Below are positions 35,932-44,558 of a DNA stretch of 64,000 bases, piece after piece; position 1 is the stretch's first letter; every line of letters begins with the position of its first letter. The stretch is from Paraburkholderia sp. UYCP14C (GTDB taxonomy: Bacteria > Pseudomonadota > Gammaproteobacteria > Burkholderiales > Burkholderiaceae). The translations under genes and the position numbers were made by a program. Below the pieces are notes generated by a model. That model had not been told where the DNA came from. It did not search any database and was given only the letters and a program-made list of their open reading frames with translations. The stretch is from NCBI RefSeq assembly GCF_004197395.1, contig NZ_SELS01000025.1, positions 1-64,000 on the forward strand, given 5' to 3'.

Positions 35932-36815
35932 TGAGCGTGATCGAATCGTCACAACGGGGTACGCCGGCACGTCCGGACACAGCGCGCGGCGCGACCCGGC
36001 CGCGCAACGCGGCGCACGGCGGCAAGCCGTACCGCGGCATGCCCGGCGAAGGCCCGACCGCGTGGCTCAGCGTGCTGTGCGTCGCCGCGTTCGCGCTGCT
36101 GTGGTGGACTGCGACCCATCTTCACTGGATTCCACCGCTGTTCCTGCCCGCACCGGACGCGGTCTGGCATGCGTTCGTCGATGCATGGAACGGCCGCATC
36201 CAGGGCGGCTTGCCGTTATCCGAACATCTGCTGTGGAGCGCGATCCGCGTATTCGGTGCGTTCGCGCTCGCGAGCGTCACCGCGATACCGGTCGGCATTC
36301 TGATGGGCGTGAGCCGCATTGCGCGCGGGCTGCTCGATCCGCCGCTGGAGTTCTACCGGCCACTGCCGCCGCTCGCGTATCTGCCGCTCGTCGTGATCTG
36401 GTTCGGTATCGACGAGACCGCGAAGATCGTCGTGATCTGGCTTGCGTGTTTCGCGCCGATCGCGATGGCTGCGCGCGCCGGCGTGCGCAGCGCAAGCGTC
36501 GAGCAGGTCAACGCCGCTTGGTCGCTCGGCGCGAATTTTCGCCAGCTCGTGCTGCACGTCGTGTTGCCGGCTGCGTTACCCGAAATCCTGACGGGCCTAC
36601 GTATCGCGATAGGATTCGGCTGGACCACGCTGGTCGCGGCGGAAATGGTCGCGGCTACCGCCGGGCTCGGTCAGATGGTGCTCAATGCGTCGAGCTTCTT
36701 GCGCACCGACGTCGTCGTGATGGGGATCGTGCTGATCGGTCTGATCGCGTGGCTGTTCGATCTCGGCATGCGCGCGCTCGAACGCAGGCTCGTGCCGTGG
36801 AAAGGCAAGCAGTAA
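35931..36815 (+). CDS. tauC: Taurine ABC transporter permease
   Basis: The 294-residue protein has an N-terminal hydrophilic stretch of about 40 residues, then about six membrane helices. The permease signature is VEQVNAAWSLGANFRQLVLH with a PEFYRPLPPLAYLPL-like segment (EFYRPLPPLAYLPLVVIWF). It matches TauC. A tauD gene does not follow directly; a TauD-type dioxygenase is at 47515. Confidence 0.85.
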   Translation: MSVIESSQRGTPARPDTARGATRPRNAAHGGKPYRGMPGEGPTAWLSVLCVAAFALLWWTATHLHWIPPLFLPAPDAVWHAFVDAWNGRIQGGLPLSEHLLWSAIRVFGAFALASVTAIPVGILMGVSRIARGLLDPPLEFYRPLPPLAYLPLVVIWFGIDETAKIVVIWLACFAPIAMAARAGVRSASVEQVNAAWSLGANFRQLVLHVVLPAALPEILTGLRIAIGFGWTTLVAAEMVAATAGLGQMVLNASSFLRTDVVVMGIVLIGLIAWLFDLGMRALERRLVPWKGKQ

Positions 36816-36923
36816 GCACGTACCGCATATCCGATTCGCCGCTTAGCTCGTGACGATTTATTGGTTCGGCATTGCGGTGCGCGTTGCTACAGTCTGCGCG
36901 TCATCCAATAACAAGGTCAAACC

Positions 36924-37742
36924 ATGAAAATCAAATTCGTTGGCGCAGCAGTCATGGGGTTGCTGCTCGCGATCTCCGGCGTCGCGCACGCCGATCGTCT
37001 CGACGACATCAGGAAGGCGGGCGTGCTGCGCGTCGCCACCTTCGACAGCAACGCACCGTTCGGCTTCGTCGATCCGAAGACCAATCAGATCGTCGGGCTC
37101 GACGTCGACTATGCGCGCGCGGTCGCCAACAAGCTCGGCGTGAAGCTCGAAATCCAGCCGACCAATCCGGCGAACCGCATCGCGTTCCTGAAGTCGGGCA
37201 AGGTCGACCTCGTGTTCGCGAACTTCACGATTACCGACGAGCGCAGGAAGGAAGTCGATTTCAGCACACCGTACTTCGCGTCGGGCACGCAGTTCATCGC
37301 GAAGAAGGGCGTGCTGAAGTCGCCGCAGCAGTTGAACAGTCTGCGCGTGGGCGCCGACAAGGGCACGACGAACGAGCAGCAGGTGCGCGCGCAGTTCCCC
37401 AACGCGACGATTATCGCTTACGACGACACGCCGTTCGCGTTCGCCGCGCTGCGCGCCGGCAACGTGCAGGCGATCACGCAGGACGGCCCGAAGCTCGTCG
37501 CGCTGCTCGCGAACGTGCCCGACAAGGCGAACTACGAGATTCCGCCGTTCACGATTTCGAACGACTATGAAGGCGTCGGCGTGCCGAAGGGCGAGACGCG
37601 TCTGCTGAGCGTGGTCGACGCTACGCTGAAGGGCCTCGAAGCGGATGGCAGCGCCGCGAAGATTTACGACCACTGGTTCGGACCGGAGAGCCGCGCGCCG
37701 TTGCCGCGTCTGTTCAGGATCGGCGATCCGCAGAAGAGTTGA
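36924..37742 (+). CDS. Amino-acid-type ABC transporter substrate-binding protein
   Basis: The 272-residue protein has a signal peptide (MKIKFVGAAVMGLLLAISGVAHA) and the family 3 solute-binding fold: GVLRVATFDSNAPFGFVD, GLDVDYARAVANKLGVKLE and VDLVFANFTITDERRKEVDFS. These proteins bind polar amino acids or cystine-like compounds. Given the neighbours, a sulfur-containing or modified amino acid is a likely ligand (inference). A terminator-like hairpin (37764-37794) separates it from the permease genes. Confidence 0.8.
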   Translation: MKIKFVGAAVMGLLLAISGVAHADRLDDIRKAGVLRVATFDSNAPFGFVDPKTNQIVGLDVDYARAVANKLGVKLEIQPTNPANRIAFLKSGKVDLVFANFTITDERRKEVDFSTPYFASGTQFIAKKGVLKSPQQLNSLRVGADKGTTNEQQVRAQFPNATIIAYDDTPFAFAALRAGNVQAITQDGPKLVALLANVPDKANYEIPPFTISNDYEGVGVPKGETRLLSVVDATLKGLEADGSAAKIYDHWFGPESRAPLPRLFRIGDPQKS

Positions 37743-37763
37743 TTCGTCGGTAACTTTAGAGCC

Positions 37764-37794
37764 GGCCTGCCGTGTGAAGACGGCGGGCCGCTTT
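37764..37794 (+). terminator. Terminator/attenuator hairpin between binding protein and permease genes
   Basis: GGCCTGCCGT (37764-37773) pairs with ACGGCGGGCC (37780-37789) with one G-U, loop GTGAAG, followed by GCTTTT. Partial termination here would give more binding protein than permease. Confidence 0.6.
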
Positions 37795-37834
37795 TCATTG
37801 CGCAACGAAATCGGCGCTTGAGTAGAAGGGCGGA

Positions 37835-38566
37835 ATGAACGGTTGGCTAGAACCGAAGTACCTTGGTTGGATCGCGCATGGCTTCGTGATGACGCTAGTG
37901 TTGTCGGCTTGCGCGGGCGCGGCGGCGACGCTCGCCGGTTTCGGGCTCGCGCTCGCGCGTAATGCACGCAACCGCATGCTCGCGCGTGCGGCCGCGCTCT
38001 ATGTGCTGGCGTTTCGCAATTCGCCGTTGCTCGTGCAATTGCTGTTCTGGTATTTCGGCGCGGCGACGCTGTTGCCGCAGCCGTGGATGGAATGGCTGAA
38101 TGCGTCGCACACGGTTTCGCTGTTTGGGTGGACGCTCGCGTGGCCGTCGTTCGAATTCGTCGCGGGCTGGGTCGGGCTCACTTGCTACACGACCGCGTTT
38201 ATCGGCGAGGAATTTCGAGCGGGTATGCGCGGCGTCAAGGACGCACAGCATCAAGCTGCCGCGGCGCTGGGTCTCACTCCGCTCGCCGCGTTCCGTTACG
38301 TGATCCTGCCGCAAGCGATTCGGATCGCGACGCCGCCGCTTGCTGGGCAATACATGAATCTCGTGAAGAACTCGTCGCTGGCGATGACGATCGGGCTCGC
38401 GGAGCTGTCGTACGTGTCGCGGCAGGTCGACACGGAAACGTTCAAGACATTTCAGGCATTCGGCGCGGCGACCGTGCTCTATATCGTGATCGTCGCGAGT
38501 ATCGAAGCGGCGTTGCTGGTGTGGAAGCGCAGCGGCGCCCGGGTCTGGCAAGGAGGTCATGGATGA
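37835..38566 (+). CDS. Amino-acid ABC transporter permease, subunit 1
   Basis: The 243-residue protein has a His/Glu/Gln-type permease pattern with about five helices: FRNSPLLVQLLFWYFG, then the EAA region GVKDAQHQAAAALGLTPLAAFRY and VLYIVIVASIEAALLVW. It works with the permease encoded next (4-base overlap at 38563). No ATP-binding gene is adjacent; the nearest amino-acid-type ATPase domain is fused in the protein at 44559. Confidence 0.85.
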   Translation: MNGWLEPKYLGWIAHGFVMTLVLSACAGAAATLAGFGLALARNARNRMLARAAALYVLAFRNSPLLVQLLFWYFGAATLLPQPWMEWLNASHTVSLFGWTLAWPSFEFVAGWVGLTCYTTAFIGEEFRAGMRGVKDAQHQAAAALGLTPLAAFRYVILPQAIRIATPPLAGQYMNLVKNSSLAMTIGLAELSYVSRQVDTETFKTFQAFGAATVLYIVIVASIEAALLVWKRSGARVWQGGHG

Positions 38567-39300
38567 GCGCGCTCGAATGGCTGCCGTCGTTGCGCTATCT
38601 GCTGCTCGGCACGTTCCCCGATGGGCCGCTGGGCGGCGCGGCGCTGACGGTCGTGATGTCGATCGTCTCGGCCTTGCTATCGGCCTTAGTCGGTCTCGGC
38701 GGCGGCATTGCATTGTCGATGACGCGCGGCGCCGCGCATCTCGCACTCACCGCCGTGGTCGGCTTCTTTCGCGCGATACCGGTGCTGATGCTGATCTTCT
38801 GGACCTTCTTCCTGATGCCGATACTGCTGCACGTCGACGTGCCTGGCCTCGCCACCGTGGTCTGCGCGCTTGCGCTGATCGGCGGCGCGTATCTGTCGCA
38901 TTCGGTGCAGGCGGGTATCGCGGCCGTGGGCTCAGGGCAGGCGCAAGCGGCGGCGTCGCTCGGCATGACGCGCTGGCAAGCGCTGCGTTACGTGCATTTG
39001 CCGCAAGCGATACGGATCATGATGCCGTCGTTCGTCAATCAGTGGGTTACGCTGATCAAGGACACGTCGCTCGCTTATATCGTCGGGGTGCCCGAGTTTA
39101 CGTTTCTCGCCAATCAGGTCAATAATCGGTTGATGGTGTACCCGGTGCAGATATTCCTGTTCGTCGGGGTCGTTTATCTGTTGCTGTGTTCGACGCTGCA
39201 GTACGGTGCGACATGGCTGGTGAAGCGTCGCCTTCGTGCAGGCCATCGCGCGGCGGGCGACGATACGAAGATCAAATGGCAGTTTCCATTTGGCGTCTAG
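38563..39300 (+). CDS. Amino-acid ABC transporter permease, subunit 2
   Basis: The 245-residue protein has about five helices and the family motif GFFRAIPVLMLIFWTFF, with EAA region GSGQAQAAASLGMTRWQALRY. It starts in an overlap with the preceding permease stop, behind a strong AGGAGG site (38551-38556). It forms a heterodimeric channel with subunit 1. Confidence 0.85.
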   Translation: MSALEWLPSLRYLLLGTFPDGPLGGAALTVVMSIVSALLSALVGLGGGIALSMTRGAAHLALTAVVGFFRAIPVLMLIFWTFFLMPILLHVDVPGLATVVCALALIGGAYLSHSVQAGIAAVGSGQAQAAASLGMTRWQALRYVHLPQAIRIMMPSFVNQWVTLIKDTSLAYIVGVPEFTFLANQVNNRLMVYPVQIFLFVGVVYLLLCSTLQYGATWLVKRRLRAGHRAAGDDTKIKWQFPFGV

Positions 39301-39340
39301 CTGCAACGGCTAGAAGGCCGTTACTTGCGCGAGCGAAGCA

Positions 39341-40360
39341 ATGAGTTCAATCGTCACGCCGGGCAATCCGATTCGCTGCGAGATCGATCTGGATGCTCAG
39401 GGCAAGCATGCGGGCTATCTACGGCTGCCGCATTCCGTGCATCGGTCCGCGTATGGCTGGCTGCCGATTCCGATCGCTTCGATACGCAATGGCACCGGTC
39501 CGGTCGTGGTGATCATGGCGGGCAATCACGGCGACGAATACGAAGGGCAGATCCTCGTGTCGACGCTGATCCGCGAAATCGACGCCGCTCAGGTTGCCGG
39601 GCAACTGATCCTGTTGCCGCAAGCGAACGCGCCGGCGGCCGAGGCCGGCCTGCGCACGTCGCCGCTCGATGACGGCAATCTCAACCGCACGTTTCCAGGC
39701 GATCCGCAAGGTTCGCCGACGCAGCTGATCGCACACTACATCGAGCATGTGCTGCTCGCGCGCGCGGACTATCTGATCGATCTTCATTCCGGCGGCAGCT
39801 CGCTGCTTTATCGCGGCAACAACATGCTCGCGATCGATCCGCGCGACGACGGCGAGAGAGAGCGACTGCAACACGCGTTACGCGCGTTCGGATTGCCGAA
39901 CGCCTTTCTGCATGCGGAAAACCCGGTGCATGCGGCGACGGCCGCGCGGCGGCAAGGGGCCTTGTCGATCACGGCGGAGTTGGGCGGTGGCGGTACCGTC
40001 GATGCCGCGCTGCTCCGCGAGGCCCGCCACGGCCTGTTGCATTTTCTCGGCGCGATCGGCGCATTGACTGGCCCGCTCGTGCCCGAGGGGCCGCCGGCCG
40101 ACACGCGTTTTCTGCGCGTGGCGGGCGCGCGTCATTACGTGTATGCATACGACAACGGCCTGTTCGAGCCGCTGGTTGAACTCGGTGAGAGAGTGGTCGC
40201 AGGGCAGCCCGCGGCCCGCATCCATTTCCCGGACACGCCGCTGAAGGAGCCGGTGACCTGCCATTTCGCGAGCGACGGCGAAGTCGTCTGCAAGCGGGTG
40301 CCCGCGCTCGTCAGGCGAGGCGATTGTCTGTTCCATCTCGCCGAAGAAGTGGCCAACTGA
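39341..40360 (+). CDS. M14-type deacylase (succinylglutamate desuccinylase/aspartoacylase family)
   Basis: The 339-residue protein has the zinc motif NHGDEYEG (H63, E66), a later IDLHSGGS histidine (~148) and an AELGGGG glutamate region, followed by a C-terminal beta domain. The closest subgroup in pattern is DoeB-like N-acetyl-diaminobutyrate deacetylase. In this locus, between amino-acid ABC genes, a GNAT acetyltransferase and two flavin monooxygenases, it could remove the acetyl group from an N-acetylated sulfur amino acid. The substrate is inference. Confidence 0.75.
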   Translation: MSSIVTPGNPIRCEIDLDAQGKHAGYLRLPHSVHRSAYGWLPIPIASIRNGTGPVVVIMAGNHGDEYEGQILVSTLIREIDAAQVAGQLILLPQANAPAAEAGLRTSPLDDGNLNRTFPGDPQGSPTQLIAHYIEHVLLARADYLIDLHSGGSSLLYRGNNMLAIDPRDDGERERLQHALRAFGLPNAFLHAENPVHAATAARRQGALSITAELGGGGTVDAALLREARHGLLHFLGAIGALTGPLVPEGPPADTRFLRVAGARHYVYAYDNGLFEPLVELGERVVAGQPAARIHFPDTPLKEPVTCHFASDGEVVCKRVPALVRRGDCLFHLAEEVAN

Positions 40361-40569
40361 AGCGACGATACTGAGTATTCCGCTGTTCCGTTTAGACATT
40401 CGTCACAACGTGATATTGGCATTGCTACACGCAATCACAGCGCCATTCATCACGATCACAGCCAATCGCGAGACCAGATAAAGATAGCGAAATTGCTTGG
40501 TTAGCGGCAACGCGGCTGCACGCTATCGTATGAGCTCCTGAATATCCGACGACCTCGTGTCGATCGTTC

Positions 40570-41121
40570 ATGAGCACTTTCGTCGTTGACACCACGCCAC
40601 TGGATCCCCGCGCGCAGCCACTGCTCGACGCGCTGCTGCACGAATACGCGACACGCTACGAAGATTATCGAAGGGACGGTGGCGCGGCTGCCGCGCAAGA
40701 GATGGCGCGCTATCCGGCCGAGCTGTTCGCACCGCCTCAAGGCGCATTCATTCTGCTGATCCGCGACGGCGAGACGATCGGTGGCGGTGCGTTCAAGCGC
40801 TACGACGCGCGCACGGCCGAACTCAAGCGCATCTGGACGCGCGACGATCTGCGCCGCCAGGGACTCGCGCGACAGGTCGTAGAGGAACTGGAAGCGCGCG
40901 CGCTCGCGCAGGGCTACTCGCGCATCTATCTGACGACCGGCTTCAAACAGCCGGAAGCATGGGCGCTTTACGAACGCACCGGCTATTCGAAGCTGTTCGA
41001 TGCCGCATTGCCTCCAGAGGTCCACGTACATCTTCGCTTCGGCAAGAACCTACTCGCGCCGCATCGCATCGACACGCTCGATGACCTGCGCGCGAAAGAC
41101 GCCGATCTGGCCGTCCGCTAA
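40570..41121 (+). CDS. GNAT-family N-acetyltransferase
   Basis: The 183-residue protein has the acetyl-CoA loop RRQGLARQVVEELEARA (motif A) and a motif B ending EAWALYERTGYSKLF. It acetylates amines, probably amino acids, in the cytoplasm. The Bacillus ytm and yxe operons carry a GNAT enzyme of analogous position that acetylates alkylated cysteines before flavin-dependent cleavage; the same role is proposed here by context. A 208-base gap upstream suggests its own promoter. Confidence 0.75.
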   Translation: MSTFVVDTTPLDPRAQPLLDALLHEYATRYEDYRRDGGAAAAQEMARYPAELFAPPQGAFILLIRDGETIGGGAFKRYDARTAELKRIWTRDDLRRQGLARQVVEELEARALAQGYSRIYLTTGFKQPEAWALYERTGYSKLFDAALPPEVHVHLRFGKNLLAPHRIDTLDDLRAKDADLAVR

Positions 41122-41160
41122 ACGCTCACTCCTATCTCCTCACACTACAACGGACACTTC

Positions 41161-42090
41161 ATGAAAACAGGTCTGCAATTATCGGCGCTCGTGCTGGCGG
41201 CCACGTTCTATATCAGCGGCAACGCGTTTGCCGCGACGGGCTTCGATCTGAGTCCCGATCAGCACGGCCGCATCCGCGCCGAACAGGACGCGGTCGCGAC
41301 GAAGGCGGTGCCCGCTAGCTTTCCGTTCGTCGCGAAAGACGAACTGACCGTCGGCATCGTCGTCGCGCATCCGCCGATCAGCACCTACGCGACCGATGCG
41401 AAGACCGTGGTCGGCTTCGACCCGGATCTCGCGCAACTGGTCGCGGACAGCCTCGGGCGCAAGCTCAACGTCGTAATCCTCGCGTGGCCGGACTGGCCGC
41501 TCGCGCTTGCGTCCGGCAAGGTCGACGCGGTGATTTCGAACGTGACCGTGACCGAAGAGCGCAAGGCCAAGTTCGACTTCTCGACCTATCGGCGCGACGA
41601 GGTCGGCTTCTTCGTCAAGACCGACAGTCCGATCAAATCGATCAAGGAACCCAAGGATGTCGCGGGCCTGCGCGTGATCACCGACGCCGGCACGAATCAG
41701 GAAAAGATCCTGCTGGAGTGGGACAAGCAGAACGTCGCGCATGGCCTGAAGCCGATCGAGGTGCAGTACTACGACGACGATGCGGTCAAATCGGTTGCGT
41801 TGCAATCGGGGCGCGCCGACGCGATCTTCAGCGTCAACGCGGCGCTGCTTTACGACTCGGCCACGCATGGCAAGACGCGCCAGGTCGGCACGGTCAGCGG
41901 CGGCTGGCCGCGCACCGCCGAAGTCGCGGTGACCACGCGCCGAGGCAGCGGTCTCGCCGCGCCGGTGACGATCGCGCTGAACGATCTGATCGGCAAAGGC
42001 CAGTATCGCGCGGTACTCGAGCGCTGGAACCTGGGCTCCGAAGCGATCGACAAGGCCGCGACCAATCCGCCGGGACTGCCGAAATCCTGA
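41161..42090 (+). CDS. Amino-acid-type ABC substrate-binding protein (paralogue A)
   Basis: The 309-residue protein has a signal peptide (to about residue 24) and a family 3 binding fold: LTVGIVVAHPPISTYATDAKTVVGFDPDL, LASGKVDAVISNVTVTEERKAKFDFS, DAGTNQEKILLEW. It ends in NPPGLPKS. It is clearly paralogous to the protein at 46382 (same landmarks, same C-terminus). It is the first of the run that includes both flavin monooxygenases and the fused transporter. Confidence 0.8.
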   Translation: MKTGLQLSALVLAATFYISGNAFAATGFDLSPDQHGRIRAEQDAVATKAVPASFPFVAKDELTVGIVVAHPPISTYATDAKTVVGFDPDLAQLVADSLGRKLNVVILAWPDWPLALASGKVDAVISNVTVTEERKAKFDFSTYRRDEVGFFVKTDSPIKSIKEPKDVAGLRVITDAGTNQEKILLEWDKQNVAHGLKPIEVQYYDDDAVKSVALQSGRADAIFSVNAALLYDSATHGKTRQVGTVSGGWPRTAEVAVTTRRGSGLAAPVTIALNDLIGKGQYRAVLERWNLGSEAIDKAATNPPGLPKS

Positions 42091-42133
42091 GTGCGTCAGC
42101 GCTTTTCATCTTTCAACGTCGATCTGCCAACCC

Positions 42134-43135
42134 ATGACCTTTTCGCTTTCGCTGCTGGACAAAAGCCCGATTGCCACGGGCGCGAGCGCGGCCGACGCGC
42201 TGCGCTTCACCGTGTCGCTCGCGAAGCGCGCCGAAGCGCTCGGCTTCAAACGCTTCTGGATCGCCGAGCATCACGGCGCACCGGGCCTCGCCAGCTCGGC
42301 GCCGGAGATCGTCGTGTCGCACGTGCTCGCGCATACGTCGCGGATTCGCGTCGGCTCGGGCGGTGTGATGTTGCAGCACTACAGCCCGTTCAAGGTCGCG
42401 GAGACGTTCAGGCTGCTCGCGGCGCTCGCGCCCGGTCGCGTCGATCTCGGCATCGGCAAGGCGCCGGGCGGACTGCCGCAGACCACGCGCGCGCTGCAAT
42501 GGCTGCACGACAAGAAGAACAAGCCCGGCTTCAATACGCAGCTCGCGCAACTCGATGCGTTTCTCGGCGCGGGCGTCGAAGAGGACCATGCGCTCGCGGG
42601 CGCGCTTGCGTTTCCGGCTCCGCCGATGCTGCCTGAGCGCATTCTGCTCGGTGGCAGTCCGGATAGCGCGGCACTCGCGGCACGGCAGGGCTGGCAGTTC
42701 TGCTATGCCGGTCACTTCAATGGCGACGAGGCGAACATCGAGCGCACCGTGCAGACGTATCGCGATGCCAGCGGCCGCGCGCCGTTGCTTGCGCTCTACG
42801 CGGTGGCCGCGGCGACGCGCGACGAAGCGCAGCGGCTCACCGGGGCGCTGCGCATCTTCAGGCTGCAGCTTGCCAACGGCCAAAGCCTGAATCTGGCGAC
42901 GGCCGAAGCCGCGCAAGAGTACGCGCGCCAGGCGGGCGCGAGCGGCTACACGATCGAAGAGCGCCATCCGCACGTCGTCAAGGGCACGGCCGACGATGTA
43001 CGCGACCAACTCGACGCGTTGAGCCGGCGCTACGGCATCGACGAATTCGTCATCGATTCGCCGCTGCAACACTATCCTGCGCGCCTGCGCTCGGTCGAAC
43101 TGCTCGGCAGCTTGATCGAGCCGGCCTACGCGTGA
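42134..43135 (+). CDS. Luciferase-like flavin monooxygenase (MsnO8/YtmO-like)
   Basis: The 333-residue LLM-class protein has FWIAEHHGAPGLASSAPEI (residues ~45-65), IRVGSGGVMLQHYSPFKVAE and PGRVDLGIGKAPGG. It is a bacterial-luciferase-fold enzyme using reduced FMN from a separate reductase. The subgroup includes Bacillus CmoO (YtmO) of the alkyl-cysteine pathway. Its stop overlaps a GTG that could start the next gene. No flavin reductase gene lies next to it. Confidence 0.8.
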   Translation: MTFSLSLLDKSPIATGASAADALRFTVSLAKRAEALGFKRFWIAEHHGAPGLASSAPEIVVSHVLAHTSRIRVGSGGVMLQHYSPFKVAETFRLLAALAPGRVDLGIGKAPGGLPQTTRALQWLHDKKNKPGFNTQLAQLDAFLGAGVEEDHALAGALAFPAPPMLPERILLGGSPDSAALAARQGWQFCYAGHFNGDEANIERTVQTYRDASGRAPLLALYAVAAATRDEAQRLTGALRIFRLQLANGQSLNLATAEAAQEYARQAGASGYTIEERHPHVVKGTADDVRDQLDALSRRYGIDEFVIDSPLQHYPARLRSVELLGSLIEPAYA

Positions 43136-43173
43136 TTTCTCCAACGAACCCTCAACGATTCGCGGACTACCCG

Positions 43174-44538
43174 ATGAGCCATCGCAAACTGAATTTCGGC
43201 ATCATGCTGCAAGGCGCCGGCAGCCATATGAATTCGTGGAAGCACCCGGCCGGACCCGCCGATGCGAGCGTGAACCTCAACTTCTTCGTCGACACGGTGC
43301 GCAAAGCCGAGGCACACGGCATCGCGTTCGCGTTCGTCGCGGATGGTCTGTACATCAACGAGAAATCGATTCCGCACTTTCTGAACCGCTTCGAACCGAT
43401 TTCGATCCTGTCGGCGCTCGCGACGGTCACGTCGAAGATCGGGCTTGCGGGCACCGTGTCGACGTCGTACAGCGATCCGTTCACGGTGGCGCGCCAGTTC
43501 GCTTCGCTCGATCTGATCAGTGGCGGGCGCGCGGGCTGGAACGTCGTGACGACGCCGCTCGAAGGGACCGCGAAGAACTACGGCGGCTCGCACCCCGAGC
43601 ATGCGCTGCGCTACGAAATCGCCGACGAGTACCTGAGCGTCGCGCAAGGCCTGTGGGACAGCTGGGACGACGATGCGTTCGTGCGCGACCGCGAACGCGG
43701 CGTTTTCTTCGAACGCGATAGGCTGCATACGCTCGATCACGAGGGCAAGTTCTTCCAGGTGGCGGGGCCGCTCAATATCCAGCGCTCGGCGCAGGGTCAG
43801 CCGGTGATTTTCCAGGCGGGCTCGTCCGATGCCGGCATCGCGCTCGCCGGTAAATACGCGGACGCGGTGTTCACGCATTCGGTATCGATCGAGGAAACGC
43901 GCGCGTTCGCGCAGCGCGTGAAAGACAGCGCGCTCGAGCATGGCAGAAGCCGCGACGACGTGAAGATCTTCCCCGGCATCAGCCCGATCGTCGGTGCGAC
44001 GCCCGAAGAGGCGGAAGCGAAATACCGTGCGATTCGCGAGCTATTGACGATCGACGAAGCGCTCGCGTATCTCGGCCGCTATTTCGATCATCACGACTTC
44101 ACGCAGTATCCGCTCGACGGACCGTTTCCCGAGCTAGGGGAGATCGGCCGCAACAGCTTCCGTTCGACCACCGACCGCATCAAGGCGCAAGCGCGCAAGA
44201 AGGGCTCGACGTTGCGCGAGGTCGCGCTCGAAGTCGCGACGCCGCGCACGCATTTTCTCGGTACGCCCGCGCAGATCGCGGACGAGCTGATCCGCTGGCT
44301 CGACGCCGGCGCGGCTGACGGTTTCATCCTCGGCTTCGCGGTGCAGGCGCAGGGGCTCGACGACTTCGTGCGCTATGTGGTGCCTGAACTTGAACGACGC
44401 GGGCGCTACGAGCGCACGCTGACGGGCGCGACGCTGCGCGATCATCTCGGCTTGCCGCGCAAGGCGAGCCGTCATGCGTCGTCGGCGGCGGGCGTAGACA
44501 ACCCGGTCGAGCCGGCCGCCGTGGCCGACGCGGCCTGA
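43174..44538 (+). CDS. NtaA/SnaA/DszA-family FMNH2-dependent monooxygenase
   Basis: The 454-residue protein carries family landmarks: FVADGLYINE, RFEPISILSALA, SGGRAGWNVVTT and VIFQAGSSDAGIALAGKYAD. The family includes nitrilotriacetate and dibenzothiophene sulfone monooxygenases, dimethylsulfide monooxygenase DmoA and Bacillus CmoJ (YtnJ), which cleaves C-S bonds of N-acetyl alkyl-cysteines. CmoJ-like function fits the neighbours best; DmoA-like activity is the alternative. The ATG at 43174 was chosen; a GTG at 43132 overlapping the previous stop is possible. Confidence 0.8.
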   Translation: MSHRKLNFGIMLQGAGSHMNSWKHPAGPADASVNLNFFVDTVRKAEAHGIAFAFVADGLYINEKSIPHFLNRFEPISILSALATVTSKIGLAGTVSTSYSDPFTVARQFASLDLISGGRAGWNVVTTPLEGTAKNYGGSHPEHALRYEIADEYLSVAQGLWDSWDDDAFVRDRERGVFFERDRLHTLDHEGKFFQVAGPLNIQRSAQGQPVIFQAGSSDAGIALAGKYADAVFTHSVSIEETRAFAQRVKDSALEHGRSRDDVKIFPGISPIVGATPEEAEAKYRAIRELLTIDEALAYLGRYFDHHDFTQYPLDGPFPELGEIGRNSFRSTTDRIKAQARKKGSTLREVALEVATPRTHFLGTPAQIADELIRWLDAGAADGFILGFAVQAQGLDDFVRYVVPELERRGRYERTLTGATLRDHLGLPRKASRHASSAAGVDNPVEPAAVADAA

Positions 44539-44558
44539 TCCGCGCGGAGCAGACGACG

